A stretch of DNA of 11,637 nt from assembly GCA_900618425.1 (NCBI GenBank), contig UZAN01056836.1:1662-13298 (forward strand). Reading direction: 5' to 3'. How positions within the stretch are numbered: the stretch's first letter is position 1; every line of letters begins with the position of its first letter. A program made the translations under genes and the position numbers. The notes beneath the pieces were generated by a model. It did no database searches, had not been told where the DNA came from, and saw only the letters and a program-made list of their open reading frames with translations. Source of the DNA: Echinostoma caproni (Eukaryota > Platyhelminthes > Trematoda > Plagiorchiida > Echinostomatidae). This document shows, piece by piece, positions 1 to 8,165 of the stretch.

Positions 1-883
1 GCGATCCTATTTTTTTGGACTTGCAAATCACAGGAAACAATGCATGCACCCTTATCGTAGACTTTCCCTAGCCTTCTACGGGGGGAGATCTGTAGCAAAC
101 AATCAAACTCCATTCCATTCTCCTCTGCATCGCATTGTTTTATCACACCAAGTCTACCTCTTCGGTTAGCACGTGTTTATTTTCACTTTCCGCACGCTTG
201 CTCACGATTCCATATCTCTCTCTTACTTTGCACGTCGTAACAATACAACCCGTCCTCCGTTTTGTGAATCGTTTCTTTCTGTTTTCGTACGAACGTCCGT
301 TTGCGATCTATACGTATTAGCTCGGGGTATTGATAAGCCACAGAATCAGTGTTTGCAGGTAGGGACATCCGAGTCTGCTTACCCTATCTCTAACAGAAGA
401 GGAATTTCATTTATCCCATTGTCGGAGCACCGGAAGACCCAATAAACCCACCAGTGTGAGAACCTGGATACTCTGGCAAATGGCGTAAAGTTTCTGGATA
501 CATACAGAAACGGAAACTGTTAACACCCTACTGGATTGAATGCTGAAATGACAGAGGCAACAAATAGTGTATACAAAATGCAAGCTATACAAGCTAATGC
601 TACCAGCGAGAAAATGTTGATCATTAACCTGACATGAATTTGATCTGTTGACATTTCTTTCAGTTTGTTTAAATGCTTCATTTCATATCAACTGTATACT
701 GACAAATATTCGAGTAGATAGATTGTTTTCTAATTTTTTCACTGCTTCTGTTAACTCTCTAGTTCTACGTTTTATGAATGGTTTTGCATATCGCTTCATT
801 AACGCATCTTATTTGAGAGTTTCTTTTTTGAATTGGGTTCTTGAGAACCTCTTCAAGATTTTAAGGAGATCCCCTTGAAATTG

Positions 884-914
884 GATCGATAGGATCGATG
901 GATCCTATACGATC
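884..914. repeat. 13-bp hairpin (inverted repeat) with 4-base loop
   Basis: The left arm is GATCG (884-888) plus ATAGGATC (889-896), the loop is GATG (897-900), and the right arm is GATCCTAT (901-908) plus CGATC (910-914) with a single bulged A at 909. All 13 pairs are Watson-Crick. The left part also reads as two 9-base tandem units starting GGATCGAT at 883 and 892. It could be the core of a small palindromic element or a chance product of local GATC duplication. No coding or RNA gene context is evident. Confidence 0.6.
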
Positions 915-952
915 TTATCAGGGAACGATGAATGGCATAAGTTTATGGTATT

Positions 953-974
953 AACTGGAGCTGCAGCTGCAGTT
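953..974. repeat. Near-palindrome, GAGCTGCAGCTGCAG core
   Basis: The 22 bases read almost the same on both strands, with ten of eleven symmetric pairs matching. It contains overlapping CAGCTG E-box-type hexamers, so it could bind bHLH factors, but that is only a sequence resemblance. It lies about 1.6 kb upstream of the ANKRD42 start codon. Confidence 0.4.
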
Positions 975-1408
975 GAGTATGGTTAACAGTGACGGTTACC
1001 ATAGTAACGCATAGTAAATCGGAAATTGGCGATTGCTGAATAAACTAGTTTATAGTACCTGGTAACCGATGATAAGTTAACGATCACATCGGGTTCACCA
1101 AAACAGTTGCTTCATCAACTGTGCCCAGGAAATACGTTTCACAAGCAAAAGACAAACGGATAAACCAAGAACTAAACCTCAGTGTTAGTTGTATCCTGAA
1201 AATCTGTAGAGAAGCCTACATGTGATTCAGCGTGCACAAATTGTAAGCACACGTGCGGCGACCAATTGGGTTTTAAGTAAGAACAGGGTAGATGCGCAGG
1301 GGAGTTACTCATGTTACTACGTAAGCCATACAAAGCTTATCTAGTTCACGAAGGACTGTTTAGGGAATCCAAGGTACCAGCAGTGATAATCATCCATAAA
1401 GATGAACT

Positions 1409-1412
1409 NNNN
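1409..1412. other. Undetermined bases (NNNN)
   Basis: Four N bases interrupt the sequence and mark an assembly or base-calling ambiguity. A single further N lies at 2352. Neither falls in a recognised exon. Confidence 0.95.
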
Positions 1413-1592
1413 AATTTAATAAGTCAAAGACCGTGTAATTCAAACAGAAGTTTGCGTAAAATGTTAGAGATGCATGCATCACCTAAGGCAACACTTCAAA
1501 CTGTGTCCAAATCAGCATGGTTGGTGAAAGTAGGCCTTGTCCAAATGATCGTTTGTTCTTTTTTGACTTGGATGATCAACGTCTGCTACCGA

Positions 1593-1627
1593 TATCCTAT
1601 CCTATGCTATCCTGCTATCCTTTATCC
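1593..1627. repeat. Degenerate TATCC pentamer repeat
   Basis: TATCC occurs at 1593, 1598, 1608, 1616 and 1623, separated by 0 to 5 extra bases (variants TATG and TGC). This is a short, decayed simple-sequence array. Confidence 0.5.
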
Positions 1628-2556
1628 ACTCATTTGTTAGGAACGTTGTATACTGGGCACAAGGCTTGGTGATTATCCGAAGTCATCTGTGAACACCACC
1701 TTTAGTTGTTAGATAAAGGAATAATTAAGTCAATCTAACGTGTTGTGTTTATGCCTGGATAGAATAAATTGCACAAAGAACTTATCAAGAAATTAGACTT
1801 CCTGATCAGCATTGGCGGTTGACTATCCAGGCAGTTTTGCTGTCGAATACCGACCACGGCATACGCGGAAGAAATTGATTTATTAAACTCTCTCACTGCA
1901 TGTGCTTATGCTCTTCTTTTAGATTGCTCACAAACCAACAGCCACAAAATGTCAACGAAATTTCAAGATTTCATCAATTATCAATGAACTGTGTAAATCC
2001 TACACAAGATTGTGAAATAAAAGCCAACTCTCAATAATCATTAATATGAATTTTCTATCCCAAAATAGCCGCTTAACTGAACAGTGATGTATTGGAGCGG
2101 TTTCAAATAACCAAAAGCAAACTGTTTTTCGCTACACACTTTGAATTTTCAATGATAAACATAATGAAAGTTTGCTCAAAAGAAATTCCTCTATTTTGAG
2201 AGTTATTGAAATATTTTTATTATTATTATGTTTCAATGTTTGCCCTCTTTTATTTTATAAAAGAAGGACTAAATTAGTAAATACCGATAGCAACGATCTA
2301 TCTGTGGATATGGAAAGAAATACAAATAAGAAGAACTAGAGCATTATTGAANAATGACTTTTCACTTAAGTTTGATCAATGAATTTTCCGATATTATGAT
2401 AATTTATCTGGATATCCACAATCAAAGGATAGCAAATTATCTTGTCATAACTGGTGTTGTTGGTTTTAAGTTCAAAGTAGGTTGAAGAAATTGCGTGTCT
2501 ACTAGTAGATAAGTCAATATTTTACATGCATTATTTAATTAAAAAACTGTGACTTT

Positions 2557-2559
2557 CAG
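2557..2559 (+). promoter_or_regulatory. Candidate 3' splice (or trans-splice) acceptor before the start codon
   Basis: An AT-rich stretch followed by GTGACTTTCAG ends at 2559, leaving a 17-base leader before the ATG at 2577. An in-frame TGA at 2550-2552 lies just upstream, so no long upstream coding extension exists in the same exon. Flatworms add a spliced leader to many mRNAs at such acceptors, and a cis-spliced 5'-UTR exon would look identical. A second AG lies at 2571-2572. The pyrimidine tract is short, so confidence is moderate at best. Confidence 0.4.
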
Positions 2560-2576
2560 CTTTCGTCTGTAGTATC

Positions 2577-2741
2577 ATGACGTTGATTCGACCGAGTGAG
2601 AAAGTTACCATACATTCGGCTGTTAAAAGGGGTGATATTGAGGAGGTGAAACAAATGGTAGCGAACGGTGCTGATGTGAACGAAGTTGATCAGCTTTCAT
2701 TTACTCCGCTCCACTGGGCGGCAAATGTGGGTGCAATTGAA
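2577..2741 (+). CDS. ANKRD42: ANKRD42 exon 1 (coding part)
   Basis: This exon encodes residues 1-55: a short N terminus, ankyrin repeat 1 (HSAVKRGDIEEVKQMVANGA) and the first helix of repeat 2 (FTPLHWAANVGAIE). It ends in phase 0 after a GAA codon at the donor GTAGGT (2742). Human ANKRD42 has about 20 more residues before the first repeat, so the N terminus here is short, or a further upstream exon exists. Confidence 0.8.
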
Positions 2742-5700
2742 GTAGGTCCCATTACGTCGTTACTAATGATACCACAGATATTGCAATACCTTTTATGGAA
2801 AAATGCGGACACCATGTGCGTTACCAAACAGGGTTGGACCGCTGTGCATATTGCAGCAGTCAGGGGATTTGAACCATGCGTTCAATCACTGGCGGATAGA
2901 GGAGTGTGTCTTTCCACACAAGACATTCACGGTCAAAGTCCGGGACATTTGGCTGCTATACACGGCAATTCTTCTTGCTTGATGGCTCTTTTACGATCTG
3001 GAGCGGTAAGTATATAGAATGATACGTCTATGCACATTAGGTAACAAAGTGTTTTGTTGCGATCACTCGTCTAAAAATCTAACAGCTGAGAAGCTCTTCT
3101 CATCAAAAGAAACCTTGAATATCATTAGCATAAAAGTATCAAAAAACCGTTTGCAAAAAATGTTATTTCCTGAGTACATTAATTTTTATCATATTTGCTG
3201 CTGTTACTAGGAATGGAGTGTCAATAAAAGTTGGCAAAACCTTAGTTCTGAGGAGTAAAGAAAAATAGCATGTTTCGTATCCTTCTGCTTCCGTCTGGCA
3301 TGCTCTAGGTATTATTATTTGGGGTATACTACACAATGTTAAGAAGCGTGGAGTGCTACAGGAAAATGTGAACGCCCTGACACACCCAGTGGATACTCAA
3401 AACTTTCAAATGACATTCCTTAACTGCTCTTTTCTGCCCTCATGTTGAGCTCATGTGGAAGTAATCTACAACTTCCAGGGGACTACTCTACAAAGAAAAG
3501 CGCGTAAGGGGGAAACGCAAGTCTGGCAAATGTCCATGTCGAAGACTCGTGGTTTTACGGATGCGGTTGGTGCCCCAGTATGCAGCATTTTTGAACTCAA
3601 TAAGCGATGTTTTGGTTAAATATCTATAGGCATATCCAGCATGCTTGATTCTTACTACTTCAGAGTGCGGTTCTAGTAGGGTGCCCAATAGACTTACCTC
3701 CATAAAACTGTTAAGTAAGCCAAGGTGAAGCTTATGCAACTTTTATTCACACACTTCGTTTTGAACAAACTGGAATAAGCTTAGGAAGACTGTCTACGGT
3801 TGAACATATTGTTTCCTGTTGTAGATCTTCCATTAGAGGGATACTATACGCACGAGGAAGATCAAGAAGGATGGAAAGGGCCCAGAAATTCAACATTATG
3901 TCTCATCTCAGAGGAGTACCGCACGCAGGTGAATCTCACGCTGCCGAAACTCTCACCTTATGCCATCAATCCTCAAAATTAATATAGTAAAATCTCCGTT
4001 GTGAATAATTTACGGACCATAAGAACGTTTGCGAGTGCTGTAATTGCCAATTGAGCTGAAACTCAAAGAAATACGTTTTCATCGAAACCGGTATAAACTC
4101 AAATTACTTGTTTGGCTTTGACTAAGTATGTGAATATTGCGTTTAATATAGCTTCCGCTTTTATTGCCACTATTTGCTTCCCGAAACTATTTGTCATATT
4201 TAAGACTGATTTATTTTGTCTATCTGTTTTGAGTAGACTTGTTCAAGTGGTACGGAGCACACTTACATTAGACGGGAAGCGTTGCGTTTAAAATTTACTA
4301 ACACCGTTCTAATTTCTCACTTTTGTATGTCATGGAACAGTAATTGATCTGCTGCATTTCAGCTGTAATGAATTTTTATAAAACATACGTTATTCTTTTT
4401 TTGTCTTCGTTAAGTTTCTTTCTTGATTTTCCGATTAAATTCAAACTTTTGCTGCAGTAGCAAATAATATGTGTGTTACGTATTGTTCATCCTGTTCATT
4501 CTCGATAGGACGTGGAAACAGTTGACTGTAATGGTTGGACCATGCTTCATGCAGCTGCATTTCATGGTCGTCTGGGTTGCGTTCAAGTTCTTCTACGTTG
4601 GGGCTTGCGATTAGAGGATGTGGACAAAGCGGGCAATACAGCCGCTCATTTGGCTGCATTGGAAGGGCATTTGCCGGTTTTGCAGTGTTTGGTCAGTCAG
4701 GTCAAAACGCCACTCTATCTACTGGACACACCAAACGACCACGGCGAGACAGCGGAGGCACTGGCACAACGATTTCTCAAACCAGATATTTTAGAATTTA
4801 TTGGTCGAATCAAAGCGGGACAGCATTATAGACTGGATGGTGTGGATGTCTTCGAACAGACCGCGTTCCCCGCTCATAGTGCAGCTTACTCAGGAGATCT
4901 GCAATATTTGCAACGGCTAATTGATAATGGTGTGATCAAAATTGATGAGAGGGATGAGCAGGGTTGCACTCCATTGCATAAAGGTATTGGCTGTGAAAAA
5001 TTTCTACTTCAAACCAGAATTTCTGCATGTATTTTCGTAGTCATACAGAAACACTATCTCGATACACCGAATTCAATGCTAATTGGAAGTCGCAACACAA
5101 ATGTTTACCGTAATTATCCTACCTAAAACTCTTTTGTCAATAATCTGATCATGTTAATCGAATATAAAACATTACTCGGTAAATTTGTACGTATTATGCC
5201 GCTAATTTGAACAAGACGATTAATTTTTTACTGAATTATATTATAAAAGAACCACGGAAGTGACGGTTTATTCATTGAGAGAAGTCAATGGGATTAAACA
5301 GTGTGACAATAGAAATATCATTGGTCAAACGGATATCAATCAATCACCGTCCTTGTTCTTCCAGTCATACGACTTCTGTTTGAACTGTATGGCTGTTGAT
5401 CAATCGATATTGTCGGTTCATGGCCTAATATATCCAGAAAGTGGAACGTGTAGGTGTTTGACTTGCGTCATTTGGGAGGGTGGACTCACTACTGATACTT
5501 ATCTGCTGTGACAGATATTTCGTGGTACTCAGTTGCCGCAGTTTTTGAAGGAATATACTACAAATCGACCCCTGTCAACCGACATCCGAACACATTCCTA
5601 AGTGGTTATTCCAATCAACGTCGTAACAAAATCTCAGAGGTCGATCAGGGCCAATCGCAAAATATCTCATAACAACTGGACACGTAGTTGACTGACTTCT

Positions 5701-6855
5701 GCCCCTTAAAGCCTTTATTACATAACATGACACTCGAGCTCAGCCTGCAGCGAACCGATGGTAATCAAGTTACGTAATCCAATTTTCTTTGTACAAACGT
5801 TTATAACGCATTCAGTCAAATTACTGTGGCAATGTTTTTGATCTTCCCTCCTCTGACTGAACCATTGCAATTATCAAAACTTTCATGTATAAATACCAGA
5901 TTGGCTTACGTTATAGTGACTAAAAATGTTAACATTTCACAGTATTTATTTTCTCTCTGTTTTAACAAATTGACTAAAGGAGTTCCAATTTTTTAGATAA
6001 AATCATGGTAATCACCAGGAAAGAAAATTTGTTAATGAAGGGATAAAAGGGTATCAAATACAATGATCAATAGATCTCTCCCGAAACCGAACTGTTTACA
6101 TTACAAAAAGAAAAACTGAATTAGCTTGCGGAGCAAAATCCGATGTAAGTAAAAATAGAAAATCAACTTTAGTTATCACGTGAATAGCAAATAGAGTACA
6201 ACGAAACCTCTATCAATTTGATATGGGAAACCTTTCTCCGACTCACTCTGTGACATTTTTAATGAGACTCTACCCAACTATATGTGCACTTGTTGATTTA
6301 TTATTGCAGCGGCTGGCCAAGGTCATATCAAAATCATCCAGTGGCTGTGCGAGAACGGAGCTGACCCAAATATTGTCAATCATTTGGGTGAACGACCGGC
6401 AGATATTGCTCGTCGATATGGTGAACTAGCTGCTCTGGATTTGCTTGATCCTCAAACAAAACTATCAACTGACAACAATACAAAGGATGAGAACGACGAA
6501 ACAATGAAATGGCTGAACGATGCCTTACCCTCAAATATACCTTTTGGTTATGTGGAAGGAGAAATTGAAACAGAACTGGTTTATGACCGCGAAGCCGCGT
6601 TGGGTGAGTTTCTCCAGCGCGAGGTTTGAGTCTCGACTTTTTTGGTCTTAATTTGGTCGACATGACAAAACATTTTACGGTGAATCAAATATCTGGAGAT
6701 GTGATCGTTTCTTTCCATCTTACAGGAAGAGCACAGAAGAAAATTGAAAAGCTGGAACAGTTGCTTCAGCTTGCAAAATCGGACTATAAGCAACTCGGCG
6801 GCGGTCCCACGGAAACGGAACTACGTGAGAAAGAGCGGTTGCAAGCAGTGGATCG
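2577..6855 (+). CDS. ANKRD42: ANKRD42-like ankyrin-repeat protein, five exons, 3' end outside window
   Basis: Joining 2577-2741, 2778-3005, 4509-4983, 6310-6603 and 6726-6855 gives 430 codons plus two bases, with every junction preserving alignment to vertebrate ANKRD42 as I recall it. Ankyrin repeats run roughly at residues 8-40, 41-73, 74-106, 107-138, 139-171, 172-208, a degenerate segment 209-247, then 248-281, 282-314 and 315-337, with hallmark TPLH-type motifs (FTPLHWAA, GWTAVHIAA, GWTMLHAAAFHGRLGC, GCTPLHKAAGQGH). A polar linker at 338-387 is followed by a coiled-coil start (KKIEKLEQLLQLAKSDYKQLGG, split here as 391-402 and 403-412). Human ANKRD42/SARP is reported to bind protein phosphatase 1 and DNA and to affect inflammatory signalling; these roles are not shown for flatworms. 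The ATG fits because the preceding frame is closed at 2550 and the N terminus aligns near the first repeat. The remaining coiled coil should be encoded beyond 11637. Confidence 0.88.
2742..2777 (+). other. 36-base mini-intron, in frame and stopless
   Basis: The segment starts GTAGGT, contains TACTAAT at 2761-2767 (close to the ideal branch-point TACTAAC) and ends ACCACAG. It is 12 codons long with no stop, so simple ORF calling reads straight through it and adds VGPITSLLMIPQ in the middle of ankyrin repeat 2. Removing it restores a gapless ankyrin repeat: ...AANVGAIE joins ILQYLLWKNADT..., matching the spacing of human ANKRD42. Very short introns of about 30-40 bases are known in flatworm genes. 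Confidence 0.82.
2778..3005 (+). CDS. ANKRD42: ANKRD42 exon 2
   Basis: This exon encodes residues 56-131: the rest of repeat 2 (ILQYLLWKNAD), repeat 3 (GWTAVHIAAVRGFEPCVQSL) and most of repeat 4 (GHLAAIHGNSSCLMALLRSG). It ends in phase 0 with GCG followed by the strong donor GTAAGT at 3006. Reading on past the donor meets TAG four codons later. Confidence 0.88.
3488..3739 (-). other. Unidentified 83-residue minus-strand open frame in intron 2
   Basis: The frame is free of stops and has a balanced composition (EVVRIKHAGYAYRYLTKTSL, then a basic end with RIRKTTSLRHGH). It is antisense to the host gene and lies wholly inside intron 2. I recognise no domain. A fragment of a transposon protein is the likeliest explanation, but a chance open frame cannot be excluded. 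Confidence 0.15.
3825..3928 (+). other. Exon-like segment inside intron 2 (unidentified)
   Basis: The 104 bases are preceded by TTTCCTGTTGTAG and followed by CAG|GTGAAT, so both ends look like genuine splice sites. In one frame the segment reads DLPLEGYYTHEEDQEGW and on to SEEYRTQ without a stop. Because 104 is not a multiple of three and the frame entering from exon 2 hits TAG at the fourth codon, inclusion would truncate ANKRD42 within repeat 4. It may be a poison exon, an exonised transposon piece or a chance pair of sites. Confidence 0.25.
4509..4983 (+). CDS. ANKRD42: ANKRD42 exon 3
   Basis: This exon encodes residues 132-289 plus one base of codon 290. It completes repeat 4 (DVETVDC), then repeat 5 (NGWTMLHAAAFHGRLGCVQV), repeat 6 (AGNTAAHLAALEGHLPVLQC), a degenerate segment (HGETAEALAQRFLKPDILEF) and repeat 8 (FPAHSAAYSGDLQYLQRLID), ending in TPLHK. 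The stretch HAAAFHGRLGC and the ALAQRF segment are the strongest matches to vertebrate ANKRD42. The first codon is GAC at 4509. The donor GTATTG at 4984 lacks the usual G at +5 and is weak, yet the phase-1 join to exon 4 restores TPLHKAAGQGH. Confidence 0.9.
4984..6309 (+). other. ANKRD42 intron 3 (1326 bases)
   Basis: The intron runs from GTATTG to the acceptor TTATTATTGCAG. Reading through from exon 3 reaches a stop at about 5126. Two open stretches lie inside: an 83-residue frame at 5260-5511 with several Cys residues, and a 54-residue frame at 5508-5672 (DISWYSVAAVFEGIYYKSTP, then a polar tail). Neither matches a family I know, and neither is flanked by clear splice sites. The DNA around 5510-5780 is less AT-rich than its surroundings and may be a decayed repeat. 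Confidence 0.75.
6310..6603 (+). CDS. ANKRD42: ANKRD42 exon 4
   Basis: This exon supplies the last two bases of codon 290 and residues 291-387, plus one base. It encodes the rest of repeat 9 (AAGQGHIKIIQWLCENGADP), the capping repeat 10 (LGERPADIARRYGELAALDL) and a polar, acid-rich linker with DNNTKDENDE. The acceptor is TTATTGCAG and the donor is the consensus GTGAGT at 6604 (phase 1). Reading past the donor meets TGA at about 6627, which supports the intron. Confidence 0.9.
6604..6725 (+). other. ANKRD42 intron 4 (122 bases)
   Basis: A compact intron from GTGAGT to TTTCTTTCCATCTTACAG, with phase 1 on both sides. The join creates a GGA codon (Gly388) leading into the coiled coil. Confidence 0.85.
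6726..6855 (+). CDS. ANKRD42: ANKRD42 exon 5 (last coding exon found)
   Basis: This exon encodes residues 388-430 plus two bases. It is a Lys/Glu/Leu-rich helix (KIEKLEQLLQLAKSDYKQLG), then GGPTETELREKERLQAVD. Human ANKRD42 has the same order: a leucine heptad segment, a YKHLGG-like motif, then a charged coiled coil. The phase-2 donor GTATGT lies at 6856. The next exon was not found in the remaining 4.78 kb. If this donor is not used, the frame runs 15 more codons to TGA at 6899-6901. Confidence 0.85.
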
Positions 6856-6969
6856 GTATGTCATAAAGCAAACAAGGAATATGCGGGGATTTGTTCTTTG
6901 AACCAGTAAAGACTCGTTTCTGTGTGTTTCTTTGTCAGTTGTCGAGTGTAAACGTGCATCTCCAACAGC

Positions 6970-6975
6970 AATAAA
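6970..6975 (+). promoter_or_regulatory. Candidate intronic poly(A) signal AATAAA
   Basis: This canonical hexamer lies 115 bases after the exon 5 donor and 69 bases after the TGA reached by reading through it. Use of this signal would yield a short ANKRD42 isoform ending RNMRGFVL instead of the coiled coil. The hexamer is common by chance in AT-rich DNA. Confidence 0.3.
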
Positions 6976-7721
6976 TAGCAGCATGGGACACACTTGTGAA
7001 CGCTATCGCTGACGGACAATTTCCTATATGGGAAAGTTTTTTCAGAATATTCTATGATATTCATTTCCTCCCTTTTAAAGGCTGTTTACACCTACTTTAC
7101 ACAGTAAAATGCCATACTTCCAATAAATCGAACTTTACCTCAGCCTCAAATAACGTAATGAGCAAACTTCTACCGAAACCGTGGTCAGTTCCATCCATTT
7201 TTGGTTAATTGTGTCAACTGGACCTGTTCCCATAACATCTACCGACTGTTGTTAATGCATACGAACATGCATAAATAAGAGGATGTTTGTGTACCAGAAT
7301 TGGTTACCAGTTACCCAACAATCTATGGTAATTACCAACTGATTATATCTACAGCAGTGAAACAGAAATTCCGATTATAGACTTTAGATAATATCACTAT
7401 TTGGGGGTTCAAGGGATAATGATGCACAGTTATGTATCTTAACTCGGTTGTATGCCATCTTGTTTGCGTGGATGTTGACTTAATGATTTTTTTCTCAAAA
7501 TTACAATACTATTTACGCATAATAGAATCCGGTTTGTTAGATTTTATCAGACACATTTACCAATTCTGATAAAGTTTTAGATAACTGACCACAGAAAGAA
7601 TGAAATTATTGTGTGATGCAACACAGCCATCAAATCACTACTGCATGCCTCAAAACACAAAACTCACCGTGTATCCCCGAGGTTTCACTGCTCAAATGAT
7701 CCGTTTAACATTCCCGATACT

Positions 7722-7734
7722 TATATATATATAT
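7722..7734. repeat. (TA)n tract
   Basis: A pure alternating TA run of 13 bases, a simple-sequence repeat in the large intron. Confidence 0.7.
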
Positions 7735-8165
7735 TTATAATGGTACAGAAGGTGAAATGTTATGCGTAAGCAACTGGGAGACGTAAGTGAAATGCTTGCT
7801 ACTGGGAACATCTGTTTTCTTCCTCCATGATCATGAAGTTGATAAAGGAATATAGTGTTTCACATTTTATGATATTTGATCTGGCTTACAAAGTGAAGAA
7901 TCACTATTCAGATGCTTCAAGCTACTTCTGATTTCACTCCATTTGACTACACGGGAAATGTAACATAGCACTCCCTTGGTGTCTCGTCCAAATGGGTTTG
8001 AATGATTCTGTGATTTGTATGTGAAAATTCCCACATCCGCTTCATTTCCATCGATTGAAAATGAACCAATCTCTAGGTAAGGCAAACATATTCACTGTCA
8101 TTTCCCTTTGCACTGATAATAAAGAATTGATTTCCTCTTGAAAACTGCCGTATTTTCCTACCTTC

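Larger units (their letters stand above)
1..2559. other. Upstream region without a recognisable gene
   Basis: I see no supportable gene in this stretch. The open frames on both strands are short (mostly 60-110 residues), rich in Phe, Ser, Cys and Tyr as expected from AT-rich non-coding DNA, and show no family motif. It contains a perfect-loop hairpin near 884-914, a near-palindrome at 953-974, a degenerate TATCC repeat at 1593-1627, an ATT-rich tract near 2213-2230 and a TATAAAAG octamer at 2256-2263. That octamer lies about 310 bases before the ANKRD42 start codon and could be a TATA box, but such strings are frequent in AT-rich DNA. The stretch probably holds the promoter and perhaps a 5'-UTR exon of the downstream gene, but this is inference. 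Confidence 0.5.
3006..4508 (+). other. ANKRD42 intron 2 (1503 bases)
   Basis: The intron runs from GTAAGT to a pyrimidine-containing acceptor ending CTCGATAG. It holds two stretches with some coding character. One is an 83-residue minus-strand frame (3739 to 3488) with no stop and no family I recognise. The other is a 104-base segment (3825-3928) flanked by good splice signals. Neither aligns to ANKRD42. They could be relics of mobile elements. The remainder is AT-rich and featureless. Confidence 0.75.

Noticed and set aside
135..878. Several overlapping open frames of 60-90 residues near the left edge
   Set aside because: They overlap on both strands, are biased to Phe/Ser/Leu/Tyr, and show no motif, splice context or known family.
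1311..1640. A 109-residue plus-strand frame
   Set aside because: It crosses the NNNN ambiguity, its end is translated TATCC repeat, and no domain is recognisable.
2256..2263. TATAAAAG as the ANKRD42 TATA box
   Set aside because: It fits the consensus, but there is no start-site evidence, it is about 310 bases from the ATG, and such strings are expected in AT-rich DNA.
2577..3017. Reading 2577-3017 as one uninterrupted coding exon
   Set aside because: The 12 residues at 2742-2777 break an otherwise gapless ankyrin repeat and have complete intron signals, and the last residues after 3005 are intron read-through past GTAAGT.
4512..5126. A separate gene starting at a GTG or ATG near 4512
   Set aside because: The segment is an internal exon: it begins in the middle of an ankyrin repeat directly after an AG acceptor and continues the exon 2 frame.
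5260..5672. Two consecutive open stretches in intron 3 (83 and 54 residues)
   Set aside because: They lie in different frames, have no clear splice sites and match no family I know. They are mentioned only in the intron entry.
6376..7064. Minus-strand open frames opposite exons 4 and 5
   Set aside because: They are shadows of the ANKRD42 coding strand with no independent support.
7300..7340. Palindrome GGTAATTACC and a nearby TTGGTTACC partner
   Set aside because: The perfect core is only 10 bases and the longer pairing needs mismatches. It is not distinguishable from chance.
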